Shown here one piece after another: positions 14,637 through 23,418 of a stretch of DNA of 64,000 bases. The notes below the pieces were generated by a model. The model was not told the origin of the DNA, did not search any database, and saw only the letters and a program-made list of their open reading frames with translations. Source of the stretch: SZUA-430 sp031413635 (GTDB lineage Bacteria; Pseudomonadota; Alphaproteobacteria; Micropepsales; Micropepsaceae); NCBI GenBank assembly GCA_031413635.1, contig JANOFM010000130.1:1-64000 (forward strand), read 5' to 3'. How positions within the stretch are numbered: the stretch's first letter is position 1; each line of letters starts with the position of its first letter. The position numbers and the translations under genes were made by a program.

Positions 14637-15938
14637 CTACTCCGCCGCGCCCTTTTTGAGCTTCTTCGCCGGATCTTCCAGCGGCACGTTGCTGCGCTCC
14701 GACCAGGCTTTGCGCGCCTCTTGCTCGGCGGGCGTCAGTTGCTGTGTGATCTGGCGCCCGAGCGCGATGACGGTGGGAATTTCGTCGTCGGTCAGTTCGC
14801 GCAACCGTTGTTTGCGCGCGAAAGCCTTCTCTATATACGGCGCAAGTTCTTCCATCTTGCGCTTCTGGCGCGCGTCGCTGTGCTCCTTGAATTCCGGCAT
14901 CACGTCGCGCGCGAACAGTTCCAACGCTTCGCAAATGTGCTCGTGCCTATTGCGCCCGCCCTGTTGGATGAACGACACCTGATCGACGCCCGCCTCGGCG
15001 AAACCACGCAGATGTTTGCGCATCGTGTCCGGCGTGCCGATGCCGCCCGCGCCCGCGTTCGACGGCATAGCGTCTTTCACACCCTCGAACGCCTTCCAAA
15101 TGTCGGTGCGTCCGGGTTTGTGCTCGCCGAAAATGTAATGGTGGCCGAGTGCGTAGCCGAAGAATTTAAACCCATCGAGTCCGCGCCGTACCGCCTCCTC
15201 GCCGTCCTTGTGCACCGAAAACCCGGTGACCATGCAGATGTTCGGATTGACCGCATGCCCGATCGGCACGCATTCCTCCTTGAAGATACGATAGTAGTCG
15301 TCGACCCATTGTTTGGCTTCCTTCGGATCGACGAACGCAAACGTCAACGCCCCGATGCCGAGCCGCGCCGCGAGCTTGATCGTCTCGCGGTTCGAGCACG
15401 CGACCCACACCGGCGGGTGCGGCCGCTGCACCGGCTTGGGCACCACGTTGCGGCACGGCATCTCGAAATATTCGCCCTTGAACCCGGGATAGGGCGACAT
15501 CGCCATCATGTTGAGGCACTGCTCGACCGACTCGCGCCACATCTCGCGCTTCTTCTGGACCGGCACCCGGTAACCGCCGAGCTCGAGCAGCGCCGACGAC
15601 TCGCCGGTACCGAACTCGACGCGCCCATTCGACACCAGATCGAGCGTCGCAATACGCTCCGCCACCCGCGCCGGATGATTGTATCCGGGCGGCATCAACA
15701 CGATGCCGTGCCCCAAGCGAATCCGTTTTGTGCGCTGCGAACACGCCGCCAGAAACACTTCCGGCGCCGAGGAATGAGAGTATTCCTCAAGAAAATGATG
15801 CTCGACTTCCCAAGCGTAATCGATGCCGATCTTGTCCGCCAACTCGACCTGGTCGAGAGCGTCTTGGAACAGTTTCAGCTCGTCGCCATCGTTCCATGGC
15901 CGCGGCAGTTGGTGTTCGTAAAAGATGCCGAATTTCAT
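14637..15938 (-). CDS. LLM class flavin-dependent oxidoreductase
   Basis: This 433-residue protein belongs to the bacterial luciferase-like TIM-barrel family, which uses reduced FMN or F420. The start MKFGIFYEHQLPRPW is typical. Also seen are EVEHHFLEEYSHSSAPE, LGHGIVLMPPGYNHPARVAERIATLD and the flavin/substrate loop EFGTGESS. The C-terminal 90 residues are an extra helical, charged segment beyond the usual barrel. It is the last gene of a three-gene operon, 9 bases after the SDR gene. The substrate is unknown; the operon suggests oxidation of a foreign or terpenoid-like compound (inference). Confidence 0.88.
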   Translation of the reverse strand: MKFGIFYEHQLPRPWNDGDELKLFQDALDQVELADKIGIDYAWEVEHHFLEEYSHSSAPEVFLAACSQRTKRIRLGHGIVLMPPGYNHPARVAERIATLDLVSNGRVEFGTGESSALLELGGYRVPVQKKREMWRESVEQCLNMMAMSPYPGFKGEYFEMPCRNVVPKPVQRPHPPVWVACSNRETIKLAARLGIGALTFAFVDPKEAKQWVDDYYRIFKEECVPIGHAVNPNICMVTGFSVHKDGEEAVRRGLDGFKFFGYALGHHYIFGEHKPGRTDIWKAFEGVKDAMPSNAGAGGIGTPDTMRKHLRGFAEAGVDQVSFIQQGGRNRHEHICEALELFARDVMPEFKEHSDARQKRKMEELAPYIEKAFARKQRLRELTDDEIPTVIALGRQITQQLTPAEQEARKAWSERSNVPLEDPAKKLKKGAAE

Positions 15939-15947
15939 CGCAGGCCT

Positions 15948-16844
15948 CTATTTCGTTTGAGCCATCGGCTGCGGCACCGGCGTCACGTCGCGTGCCGGCA
16001 ATCCGGCCAACGCCTTGCTCCGCTCGCTCTTGTCGAAGGCGGCCATGATGTTGGCAAAGCGCACCTGAACGAGGGGACGGAACTCGGTGTGGGTGAAAAT
16101 GTAAAGATCGTTATCCTTCACCGCCTCGACAACGCGATTGCCGACCGGCTCGGACGGCATGCCCGACATCACCATCGCCTTCGTCTGTTCGCGCGTATCG
16201 CCGATCCCAACCTGCACGGTATCCTGCTCGCCATATCGCTCCGGCTTGTTGCGATGGCTCTCGTAAATGCGAGTCTGCACGAAGCCCGGGCAAAGCACCG
16301 ACACGCCGATATTCTTCGGCGCCAACTGCCCGGCCCAACCTTCCGACATCGCCACCACGGCAAACTTTGTCGCGCAGTATGGCTCGGCATTTGGAATGCC
16401 CAACATGCCAGCCATCGACGCCGTATTGACGAAATGCCCGCCTTCACCATGGCTCTCGATCAGCGGCGCAAACACCTCCGTCCCGTAGACGACACCCATC
16501 AGGTTGACGTCCATGACCCATTCCCAATCGCGCTCGGCGACCGAACCCAAGGGCCCGCCAACGGCGACACCGGCGTTGTTGCACACGACATGCACCTTGC
16601 CGAACGCGGCAATCGTCTTCAGCGCCGCCTCGCGCAGCGAACCGCGCGACGCGACGTCGCACAGCACACCCTCGGCACGCACCTGACTGTCGCGCAACTC
16701 CTGCACCGCCCGCGTCAGTGCCGCCTGTTCAATGTCGGCGATCATCACCTTCATGCCTTCGCGGCCGAAGGCCTTGGCCATGGCGAGCCCAAGCCCGCTC
16801 GCACCACCTGTGATGAACGCAACCTTGTCTCGCAGATCCTTCAT
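15948..16844 (-). CDS. SDR family NAD(P)-dependent oxidoreductase
   Basis: A 298-residue short-chain dehydrogenase with all family marks. These are the cofactor loop TGGASGLG, an aspartate after strand 2 (IADIE, suggesting NAD preference), NNAG, a catalytic serine in NTASMAG and YCATK for the active tyrosine and lysine. It is middle gene of the operon. Its ATG shares one base with the stop of the ferritin-like gene (TGATG), which implies translational coupling. It probably oxidises an alcohol made or consumed by the neighbouring flavin enzyme. Confidence 0.9.
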   Translation of the reverse strand: MKDLRDKVAFITGGASGLGLAMAKAFGREGMKVMIADIEQAALTRAVQELRDSQVRAEGVLCDVASRGSLREAALKTIAAFGKVHVVCNNAGVAVGGPLGSVAERDWEWVMDVNLMGVVYGTEVFAPLIESHGEGGHFVNTASMAGMLGIPNAEPYCATKFAVVAMSEGWAGQLAPKNIGVSVLCPGFVQTRIYESHRNKPERYGEQDTVQVGIGDTREQTKAMVMSGMPSEPVGNRVVEAVKDNDLYIFTHTEFRPLVQVRFANIMAAFDKSERSKALAGLPARDVTPVPQPMAQTK

Positions 16845-17872
16845 CACGCCGCGGCCTTCTGTTCCAGTGCATCGAACTGCGCCAGCAACGCGCGCCCGTC
16901 CGGACGCTTGCTGATGCGCGCCTCGATCGCCTGACGCCCTTGCTCACGGCCGAAATCGGCCTGCGTCACCGAATGCCAGTGGATCATGCCTTCCCAAATC
17001 GGGTCGATCATCGCTGAGCCCTTGATCCGCTCGCCGTTCAGCCCCTTGATCGTAAAGCTGCGCATCTCCGACACGAACGACTGCAGATAGCCGACATGGA
17101 TCGCCTCGTCGGTTCGAATGCGCTCGACCAGTTCCGCCGCATGCATCGCCGCCGGCCGCCGGTCGCGGAATACCTCGGGCGACCGCATCAGATTGGTGCA
17201 GAACGAAAAGAACGCCTCCGCCCTGACTTCGATCATCAGCACATTCATCAGCAGCAGGATCCACTCCTCGTAGACTTTGTCGATCTGCGGCATCAATCGC
17301 CCGATCTCCGGCCGCGCAATGCTCGTCGGCACCTCGGGCAGCGGAAAAGCATCCTTGCCGAACAACGCGTCGCGCACCGCAAACCACATATCGTCGTGCC
17401 CGCCTTGGCCGTGCTCTTTGTCGCCGCCCTCGTCAAGCCCGTGCGCGTAGAGCAACCCCTTGTTCAAGTGCCCGACGCACGTGCCCGACACGTCTTCTTC
17501 GATGATCGCCTGAAAGTCGGGCGCCGACGCATCACACAAGGCGCGTCCGCGCGCCTCGATGATCCCGGTGATTGTCAGCGAATTCCACAGTGTCTCGCCC
17601 AAACCGTGCTTGAGCAGAAACTCCTGCTGGCCGAGCCCCGGATAGGACTCGCGCTTCAGCAACCGCGTCGTCGCATCGATCAAGGGAAACCCGCGTTCTT
17701 TCAGCTGCGCCTGCCACGCCTCGACCGCCGGCCAGCGAACCAACGTGCGCGGCGAGATGTAGGTCCCCTTCGCATCGAACCCGCCATGCAATCGATAGCC
17801 CGCCTCGACCTGCGGCTTCGCGTACGGATGCTCGGCCATGATTTCGTCCCGGGTGTAAATGACGCGCGCCAT
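16844..17872 (-). CDS. Ferritin-like (putative diiron) protein, first gene of LLM/SDR operon
   Basis: A 342-residue helical protein. Potential iron ligands appear in the right order for a four-helix diiron bundle: EED with a histidine 8 residues later (IIEEDVSGTCVGH), a glutamate-bearing helix (MIEVRAEAFFSF), and an ExxH in RIRTDEAIHVGYL. This pattern recalls ferritin-like oxygenases and ribonucleotide-reductase-like proteins, but I cannot name the exact family. Its place ahead of a flavin oxidoreductase and an SDR suggests an oxidative pathway. A perfect palindrome 25 bases upstream of the start is a likely operator. Confidence 0.6.
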   Translation of the reverse strand: MARVIYTRDEIMAEHPYAKPQVEAGYRLHGGFDAKGTYISPRTLVRWPAVEAWQAQLKERGFPLIDATTRLLKRESYPGLGQQEFLLKHGLGETLWNSLTITGIIEARGRALCDASAPDFQAIIEEDVSGTCVGHLNKGLLYAHGLDEGGDKEHGQGGHDDMWFAVRDALFGKDAFPLPEVPTSIARPEIGRLMPQIDKVYEEWILLLMNVLMIEVRAEAFFSFCTNLMRSPEVFRDRRPAAMHAAELVERIRTDEAIHVGYLQSFVSEMRSFTIKGLNGERIKGSAMIDPIWEGMIHWHSVTQADFGREQGRQAIEARISKRPDGRALLAQFDALEQKAAA

Positions 17873-18180
17873 TGCAAGCTCCTGATGTGGCAGTGAACTG
17901 ATAATTTGTCAGTTGTTGATCAGAGTCAATTCGTAACCCGCCGAATTGCCGCCGGCCCTTCATTTTTCGGCACTGGCGCACGCGCCGCCAGTCGCCGTGC
18001 GATGCTTGGGTTGCGTGAACCCACACATGTGCCGGGCGGACCGCTTGCCAGGGGCTCCGATGCCCCCGATAGCTGACGGTCCATTGCTTGATTGCAAAAC
18101 GAAGCGATGAGCCACGAACGGATAGAACCCGCACACCGTCAGTTCCGCGTGGTGGAGGAAACGGTCGCTCAACCGAATGA
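17873..18180. other. Gene-free stretch upstream of the ferritin-like operon
   Basis: This 308-base region must hold the promoter of the leftward operon and the 3' region of the leftward hydrolase gene. Apart from the palindrome at 17897-17915 I see no gene, terminator or repeat. Confidence 0.4.
17897..17915. promoter_or_regulatory. Operator-like palindrome AACTGA-N7-TCAGTT
   Basis: A perfect 6-base inverted repeat with a 7-base AT-rich centre (TAATTTG) sits 25-43 bases before the ATG of the ferritin-like gene, where the operon promoter should be. Its size fits a TetR- or GntR-type dimer site. The TetR gene at 22.7 kb is one candidate binder, though it lies 5 kb away. Confidence 0.5.
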
Positions 18181-18936
18181 CTACTTAGGCGAGACGTCGC
18201 GTGAGTGAGAGCTCGGCGGCGCGGTGTTTCCGCGCCGTTCACGAACTGCATCGGATAGCTGAAATTCCAAGAGGAGCGCGGCAAGTTCGATGGGCCTTTC
18301 TTTGGCGATAAGGTGCCCGGCGCCTGCGACCGACACGATCCGCGCATGCGGTGCCAGCTGAAGGAATCTGGCGGCATCGATATCCTCGGTTACGGCAGGT
18401 TCTCCGGCACGGATGGCGAGAATTGGCAGCGAGAGCCCTCTCGTGATTTCCCTCAGGCGATCTCGCCTACCGAGGATATCCGCGACGAGGGGCGACTTGT
18501 CCATGCCCAGGGGCGCGAGGAAACGTCGGGTTCGCTCCGGGTCGGGATCGGGGAATACGTCGACGAGGACGAGTGCCGCGACATTGGCCTCTGTCGCCGC
18601 ATTGGCCAGCGCGAGCAAAGCCGCAAAGCCCCCCAGCGACGCGCCGACGACGACAGGCATGGTCAATTGCGCCACCATGTCGATCGTATCCTCGCCATAA
18701 GCCGGCAAGGTCGAGGCTCGGTCGCCGACGCTCTCGCCGTGTCCGCGCTGATCATACGCGGTTGCGCGGCACCCATGCCTGGCAAGATAATCCATCACTG
18801 GATGCCAGACCCGCCTCAGCTCTCCGCCGGCATGTAGCAAGAGCAGATCGGGACCACTGCCGAGACTGTCGAAACAAAGTCTGCCATCTGGCCTAGTCAA
18901 TGAACCGGTGATCATTTCCGCCACATCGAACTCCAC
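18181..18936 (-). CDS. Alpha/beta-fold hydrolase
   Basis: A 251-residue hydrolase with the oxyanion region LLLHAGGELRRVW, YDQRGHGES, the nucleophile elbow GASLGGF (serine) and the catalytic histidine in GAGHLIA. The acid is probably the aspartate of LVLVDVFPD or one in the following loop. The start is a GTG that follows directly on the TGA of the GlxA-type regulator gene, so the two are coupled. The substrate is unknown; esterase or lactonase are both possible. Confidence 0.85.
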   Translation of the reverse strand: MEFDVAEMITGSLTRPDGRLCFDSLGSGPDLLLLHAGGELRRVWHPVMDYLARHGCRATAYDQRGHGESVGDRASTLPAYGEDTIDMVAQLTMPVVVGASLGGFAALLALANAATEANVAALVLVDVFPDPDPERTRRFLAPLGMDKSPLVADILGRRDRLREITRGLSLPILAIRAGEPAVTEDIDAARFLQLAPHARIVSVAGAGHLIAKERPIELAALLLEFQLSDAVRERRGNTAPPSSHSRDVSPK

Positions 18937-19869
18937 TCAAGCTGCCGGGCGAAAGTGCCCGGGTGCATGTTTCGTGTCGCGGCGGATGAGACGGCGCAGC
19001 GTCGATGGTTCTGCATAGCCAACACGGCGCGCGATCTCATCGACGGGCAGGCGCGAGCTTTCAAGGAGATAGCGCGCGGTTTCGATTCTGATGCGTTGCA
19101 CGAATTGAATGGGCGAGACGCCGCAGATTGCCGCGATGCGGCGCGCGAAGGTGCGGGGCGCTAAGCCGACCGCGGCGGCAATGTCGTCGATGGCAAAGTC
19201 GCGGGCGATGTTTTTGCGCACCCAAGTTTCGGCCTTGGCGATCTTGGGGTCTTGGCCCGCGAAGTAGGTGATCGCCATGAAGGGCGCCTGAGAACGGCGC
19301 TGATCGAGAAGAAGGTAGTTGGCGCAGGCTTTGGCGAGGTTCGGTCCGGCGAACTTGCCGACGACGGCCAGCATCAAATCCATCTGCGCCATCGCGGCGC
19401 CGCCGGTGGCAATAGGCCAGTCGGCGACGACCATGCGGTCGGTGATGAGTTCGACCTTGGGATAGCGCTGCTGAAAGGTGGGCGCGAGCCACCATGTCGT
19501 GGTCGCGCGGCGGCCGTCGAGCAAGCCAGCTTCGGCCAGCAAAAATGTGCTGGCGCAAGACGCGGCGAGCGTGAGACCTGAATCGAATGCGTCGACCAGC
19601 ATCGCGGCCGCGCGCCGGCAGGCTGGACTTCTCAATTTTGCGTCCACTTCGTCCGCCGATGCGGTACCGAGGCCTGGGACGATAATGAGGTCGGCGTCGC
19701 GCAGCGTCGCGTTGTTGCCGCGCGGGCCGCAGCACACCGTGCGAACGTCGAACGGCAAGGCGCGCTTCGTCGCCGCGCTGATGCGGTTGGCGGTCGCCAT
19801 CACGTCGTGGGTGATGGCCGCGCTTGAGGCCATGCAGTTCTGGACCTCTAGTACCACGACATTCGTCAT
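18937..19869 (-). CDS. GlxA family transcriptional regulator (DJ-1/PfpI plus AraC domain)
   Basis: Residues 1-190 are a DJ-1/PfpI (class I amidotransferase-like) domain with LIIVPGLGT and the nucleophile-elbow region AASCASTFLLAEAGLLDGRRATTTWW. Residues 205-310 are an AraC/XylS DNA-binding domain with two helix-turn-helix units (IDDIAAAVGLAPRTFARR and VDEIARRVGYAEPSTLRR). GlxA-type proteins usually activate catabolic genes. It is divergent from the HD-domain gene and coupled to the hydrolase downstream. An inverted repeat overlaps its own start codon, suggesting autoregulation. Confidence 0.92.
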   Translation of the reverse strand: MTNVVVLEVQNCMASSAAITHDVMATANRISAATKRALPFDVRTVCCGPRGNNATLRDADLIIVPGLGTASADEVDAKLRSPACRRAAAMLVDAFDSGLTLAASCASTFLLAEAGLLDGRRATTTWWLAPTFQQRYPKVELITDRMVVADWPIATGGAAMAQMDLMLAVVGKFAGPNLAKACANYLLLDQRRSQAPFMAITYFAGQDPKIAKAETWVRKNIARDFAIDDIAAAVGLAPRTFARRIAAICGVSPIQFVQRIRIETARYLLESSRLPVDEIARRVGYAEPSTLRRLIRRDTKHAPGHFRPAA

Positions 19870-19903
19870 GTCAAAAAAACCCCGTTAAAAGTCATTTTTG
19901 ACA
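19869..19903. promoter_or_regulatory. Inverted repeat TGTCAAAAA / TTTTTGACA over the GlxA-type start codon
   Basis: Two perfect 9-base arms (19869-19877 and 19895-19903) lie 17 bases apart. The left arm overlaps the start codon of the regulator on the minus strand, and the region lies between two divergent genes. A protein bound here could block regulator expression and act on the HD-domain gene 60 bases to the right. The nested GTCA-TTTT-TGAC at 19891-19902 adds a second, smaller dyad. Confidence 0.5.
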
Positions 19904-19964
19904 CTAGCTGGTTAGAGGCTGAATGGCAATGATCGTCACCTGACAACGCTAAACGGATGGCATC

Positions 19965-20666
19965 ATGACGACGCAAACTCACGCTCCGACTTGCATGTGC
20001 GCGCGGCGCGGATTCCTTTCCGCGCTTGGCTTTGCGGGCGTGGTGCTGGCTGCGCCGGGTGTTCTTGCCGGTCAAAGCGCCGCGACGCTGCAATTCCCCG
20101 ACACGCCGGCTGCGGCCGCGGCGGAGCTTTACCTCTACGCAATTTCGTCGCCAGTGATGGTTCGGCATTGCAAGCGCAGCTATCTGTTCGGGAAAGCGCT
20201 GGCGGACAAGGCGGGGGCAAAGCCCGATCTCGAGGCGCTCTATGTCGGCTGTTTGCTTCACGATCTTGGGCTTGAGCCGCTGTTTGCCGGCCCCGACGAC
20301 TTCGAATCGATTGGGGCGCGTGAGGCGGATCGTTTTTTAAGCGCGAAGGGTTACGTTCAACTCGGGCGCGTGGTCTCGGCGGCGATCGAAATTCACACGT
20401 CCGTCGAGACTGCGAAGGATCCACGACCGGAAGTCGCGTTCCTCAATATGGGTGCGTTCGTGGACGTGACGGGGATGCGCATCGATCAAATTGAACCGAA
20501 GCTTATTCAGCAGATCATCGCGGAATACCCGCGCGACGGGACCAAGGCGCTTCTCTCCGCTCTGCTCAAACACGAAATCGACACCAAGCCGCACTCACGA
20601 TTTGGACAGGTCGCCAAGCGGGTCGATGTTCCGAAACTGGTCGCCGACGCGCCGTTCGCAAGCTGA
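19965..20666 (+). CDS. HD-domain protein with Tat-type signal
   Basis: This 233-residue protein starts with a twin-arginine-like leader (ARRGFLSALGF, then a hydrophobic stretch ending VLAG at about 36), implying export in folded form. The HD phosphohydrolase core follows: a histidine in VRHCKRSYLFG, the HD pair in GCLLHDLGL, and the later AAIEIHTS and AFVDVTGM. It resembles cyanamide hydratase / HD hydrolase proteins more than nucleotide hydrolases. It reads with the dienelactone-hydrolase-like gene 17 bases downstream. The substrate is unknown. Confidence 0.75.
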   Translation: MTTQTHAPTCMCARRGFLSALGFAGVVLAAPGVLAGQSAATLQFPDTPAAAAAELYLYAISSPVMVRHCKRSYLFGKALADKAGAKPDLEALYVGCLLHDLGLEPLFAGPDDFESIGAREADRFLSAKGYVQLGRVVSAAIEIHTSVETAKDPRPEVAFLNMGAFVDVTGMRIDQIEPKLIQQIIAEYPRDGTKALLSALLKHEIDTKPHSRFGQVAKRVDVPKLVADAPFAS

Positions 20667-20683
20667 TTTCTGGAGAAAAGCCG

Positions 20684-21523
20684 ATGCCGAAGCGGAGCAT
20701 GAAGGAGGACGACGCGCTCGAAGATTTCGCGTATCGCGAGATCACGCTCGACGGCGTCACCAAGGTGGTGCATGCGGCCGGCGCGGGGCCGGCGGTGATC
20801 GTTATGACCGAGATGCCGGGCATCAGCCCGCATGTCGCGCGCTTTGCACGCTGGGTGCGCGATGCGGGCTTTACGGTTTACATGCCCTCCCTGTTCGGCC
20901 GCGACGGTGTGGTGCCGAGTACGGAAGAAGGTGCCGCCGTGTTTCGCAAGGCCTGCGTCAGCGCCGAGTTCCGCGCCTTCGCGGGTGGTGGATCGAGTCC
21001 GGTGACATCATGGCTGCGGGCGCTGGCGCGGTTGGCGCACGCGCAATGCGGCGGTCCGGGTGTCGGTGCGATCGGGATGTGCTTCACCGGGAACTTCGCG
21101 CTGACAATGATGCTTGAGCCCGCAGTGCTCGCCCCGGTACTGTCGCAACCGTCGCTGCCGCTCGATGATCCTGCGGGCACGGGTATCGCGGACGAAGAAC
21201 TTCGTGCGGTGCGGAAGCGACTTGAGCGGGACGACCTGACCGTCATGGCCTATCGCTTCGAGGGCGACAAGTTTTGCCAGGCGCAGCGATTTGCGGCTTT
21301 CGCTGAGGCGCTCGGCGACAGGTTCGTTGCACGCGTGCTCCCCGACGCCGCCGCCAATCGCGACACGCCACCGTTTTTCCGACAGTACGTCACGACCCCG
21401 CATAGCGTAGTGACGGCGCATCTGGTCGACGAAGCCGGTCAACCGACAATCGCGGCTCGCGATGAAATACTAGCGTTCTTTGCCCGCAGACTCTTAGCAC
21501 GACCTCCCGCGCCCGCACGGTGA
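20684..21523 (+). CDS. Dienelactone hydrolase family protein
   Basis: A 279-residue alpha/beta hydrolase with a cysteine nucleophile in the elbow GMCFTGN, as in dienelactone hydrolases (GYCLGG). A histidine in TTPHSVVTAHLVD probably completes the triad. The core starts at ITLDGVTKVVHAAG and includes VIVMTEMPGISPHV and YMPSLFG. GGAG lies before the ATG at 20684; MKEDD at 20699 is an alternative start. It shares an operon with the HD protein. Hydrolysis of a lactone or ester is likely, on an unknown substrate. Confidence 0.82.
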   Translation: MPKRSMKEDDALEDFAYREITLDGVTKVVHAAGAGPAVIVMTEMPGISPHVARFARWVRDAGFTVYMPSLFGRDGVVPSTEEGAAVFRKACVSAEFRAFAGGGSSPVTSWLRALARLAHAQCGGPGVGAIGMCFTGNFALTMMLEPAVLAPVLSQPSLPLDDPAGTGIADEELRAVRKRLERDDLTVMAYRFEGDKFCQAQRFAAFAEALGDRFVARVLPDAAANRDTPPFFRQYVTTPHSVVTAHLVDEAGQPTIAARDEILAFFARRLLARPPAPAR

Positions 21524-21566
21524 CAAAGGCAATAGATGTAAAGCCTGCGATTTCGAAAGCGCACCC

Positions 21567-22607
21567 ATGCAACAATTGATGGTCTTAGGTCCAAAGACAC
21601 TTCAATGGCGGGAAGCCGCCGAGCCGAAACTCCGGCAGCCGACGGACGCGCTCGTGCGTCCGATCGCCGTCTCTGTTTGCGATGCCGACGTATCGTATCT
21701 GCGCGGAGACTTGCCAGCCCGGGCTCCTTTCTGCTTCGGCCACGAATTCGTCGCCGATCTCGTAACGCTGGGCGACGAGGTTACCGGCTTCGTGGTGGGA
21801 GAGCGGGTCGTCGTTTCGTTTCTGATCGCTTGCGGCACGTGCAGGCGATGTCGTCAAGGCTACCCCGCCGCCTGCTCCACGGTGCCACCGAAGTCGGCGT
21901 ATGGGTTCGGCATCTTTGGCGATTGGGGTGGAGCAGCTTGCGATCTCATCCGCGTGCCCTTTGCCTCCACGATGATGGTCAAACTGCCGGTGGGCGTTTC
22001 CGTGACGGATGCGGCAAGTGTGGGCGACAATCTGTCGGACGCATTCCGCTGCGTCGCAGAAGGATTAAAGGAGGAACCTGGCGCTCCCGTTCTCATCGTT
22101 GCAGGCGGCGGCGGCACACCGTCGATTAGCCTCTATGCCGCCGCGCTCGCCCGCGCCCTTGGTTCCACACAGGTAGATTACATGGACACAAGTCCCACTC
22201 GTCTTGCGATCGCCCAAGCAATCGGTGCAAATCCCATCGAAGTAAAAAACGCCCCCAAGCGCCATGGAAGCTATTGGGTGACCGCCGACACCAGCGGCCA
22301 TCCTTCGGGCGAATGGTTGAGCACGGCCCTTAACTCGACCTCGCCGTATGGGCGTTGCACCAGTTGCGGCATCTACCACAGCCCTGCGCCCGTACCGCTC
22401 GGATCGATGTATCGCCAAGGCGTGCGCTTCACGATCGGCTGGACAAACGTCCAGGCCTTGATGCCCGCGGTCATTGAACTTCTCGCCAAGAAAAACGTGC
22501 CGCTGGAAAAAATCCACACCGTCGTGCCGTGGGAAGACGCGATCGAAGCTCTAAGGGATCCGCCCGAAAAGCTCATTTTCGTTCGCGATGAGGCCCACAA
22601 GACATAG
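21567..22607 (+). CDS. Zinc-type alcohol dehydrogenase family protein (MDR)
   Basis: A 346-residue medium-chain dehydrogenase. Catalytic zinc ligands are suggested by SVCDADV (cysteine) and FGHEFVAD (histidine, glutamate). Structural-zinc cysteines are seen in CGTCRRCRQGYPAAC. The cofactor domain starts near VLIVAGGGGTPSISLYAAALA; the glycine pattern is slightly unusual (GGGGT). The coenzyme-domain aspartate is in DYMDTSP. It lies 43 bases after the dienelactone-hydrolase-like gene and may continue that operon. The substrate cannot be inferred. Confidence 0.85.
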   Translation: MQQLMVLGPKTLQWREAAEPKLRQPTDALVRPIAVSVCDADVSYLRGDLPARAPFCFGHEFVADLVTLGDEVTGFVVGERVVVSFLIACGTCRRCRQGYPAACSTVPPKSAYGFGIFGDWGGAACDLIRVPFASTMMVKLPVGVSVTDAASVGDNLSDAFRCVAEGLKEEPGAPVLIVAGGGGTPSISLYAAALARALGSTQVDYMDTSPTRLAIAQAIGANPIEVKNAPKRHGSYWVTADTSGHPSGEWLSTALNSTSPYGRCTSCGIYHSPAPVPLGSMYRQGVRFTIGWTNVQALMPAVIELLAKKNVPLEKIHTVVPWEDAIEALRDPPEKLIFVRDEAHKT

Positions 22608-22663
22608 GTCGCGGTGCGTGCGGCATCGACGACCGATGATGCCCAGCCGGTCACCTGCCGCAT

Positions 22664-23290
22664 TCACGCCTTCGGCGACAACGCCCGCACGAAAAACAGC
22701 GTCAGCGACTTGACCAGCGCCGCGCGCGTGCGCCCGCGGCGAAAGCCGTGGCTCGACGCCTGATGGATAGCGCCGACGATTGCTTGGCCGACGATCGAAA
22801 AATCGTAGTCCTTCGCCACCAAACCGTCCTTGGCTTGGATGCGCAACAACTCGCCCCACTCCTCGCCCCAGCGTTGGATCAGCGTGTCCTCCGCCCCGTC
22901 GCCGCCCGAGGCGATGACGGCCTCGTCGGTCATCGCCGTCGCGATGACGCCCGGATTGTCTTCACCGTAGTCGTAGATCGCGGTCAGCGCCGCCTCGACC
23001 AATTGCGACAGGTTTTTCGACCCCGCCGCCCGCGCAATGACGGCGGCATCGAGCTCCGCCCGCGCCTCGTCGACGAAGGCCAGGAAACACTCGCGCTTGT
23101 CCTTGAAGTGCAAGTAGAACGTGCCGTGCCCGAGCCCCGCCGCTTTGGAAATATCCTGCGGCCGCGTCGCGTGATAACCGCGCGCCACGAACGACTTGCG
23201 CGCCGCCGAAAGCAGACGTTTGCGGCTCTCGAGCCGCCGCTTGGCACCGCGGAGCGAGGCATCTGGGGCATCGACAGTGGATTGGCTCAT
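22664..23290 (-). CDS. TetR/AcrR family transcriptional regulator
   Basis: This 208-residue protein has an N-terminal TetR helix-turn-helix (about 20-65: RLLSAARKSFVARGYHATRPQDISKAAGLGHGTFYLHFKDK) and a helical ligand-binding domain. The start at 23290 (MSQSTVD) fits the family; an upstream extension to 23431 has no ribosome site. The palindrome just before the start suggests it represses itself. It converges on the alcohol dehydrogenase and is divergent from the TPR gene. Its targets are unknown. Confidence 0.9.
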   Translation of the reverse strand: MSQSTVDAPDASLRGAKRRLESRKRLLSAARKSFVARGYHATRPQDISKAAGLGHGTFYLHFKDKRECFLAFVDEARAELDAAVIARAAGSKNLSQLVEAALTAIYDYGEDNPGVIATAMTDEAVIASGGDGAEDTLIQRWGEEWGELLRIQAKDGLVAKDYDFSIVGQAIVGAIHQASSHGFRRGRTRAALVKSLTLFFVRALSPKA

Positions 23291-23313
23291 GGCGCAATGC
23301 TTGAGCAAGCGCC
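23291..23313. promoter_or_regulatory. Palindrome GCTTG-AG-CAAGC just upstream of the TetR gene
   Basis: A perfect 12-base palindrome (23299-23310) sits inside imperfect outer arms GGCGC / GCGCC, directly before the ATG of the TetR gene. Both size and position fit a self-operator. It is in the 128-base divergent region shared with the TPR gene. Confidence 0.45.
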
Positions 23314-23418
23314 CCACCGAAGTCAAATTCCAGCCGAAACTCGCGCCTTTGTGAGCACAGCCCACTTGCCGCGCCCCCGTTAACGAAGCACTCTCCCGGC
23401 AAATCCGAAGGAGTTCCC

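Noticed and set aside
14475..16934. An 819-codon open frame on the plus strand
   Set aside because: It lies opposite three well-supported genes (LLM oxidoreductase, SDR, LemA start). Composition is arginine/histidine-rich as expected for an antisense frame in GC-rich DNA.
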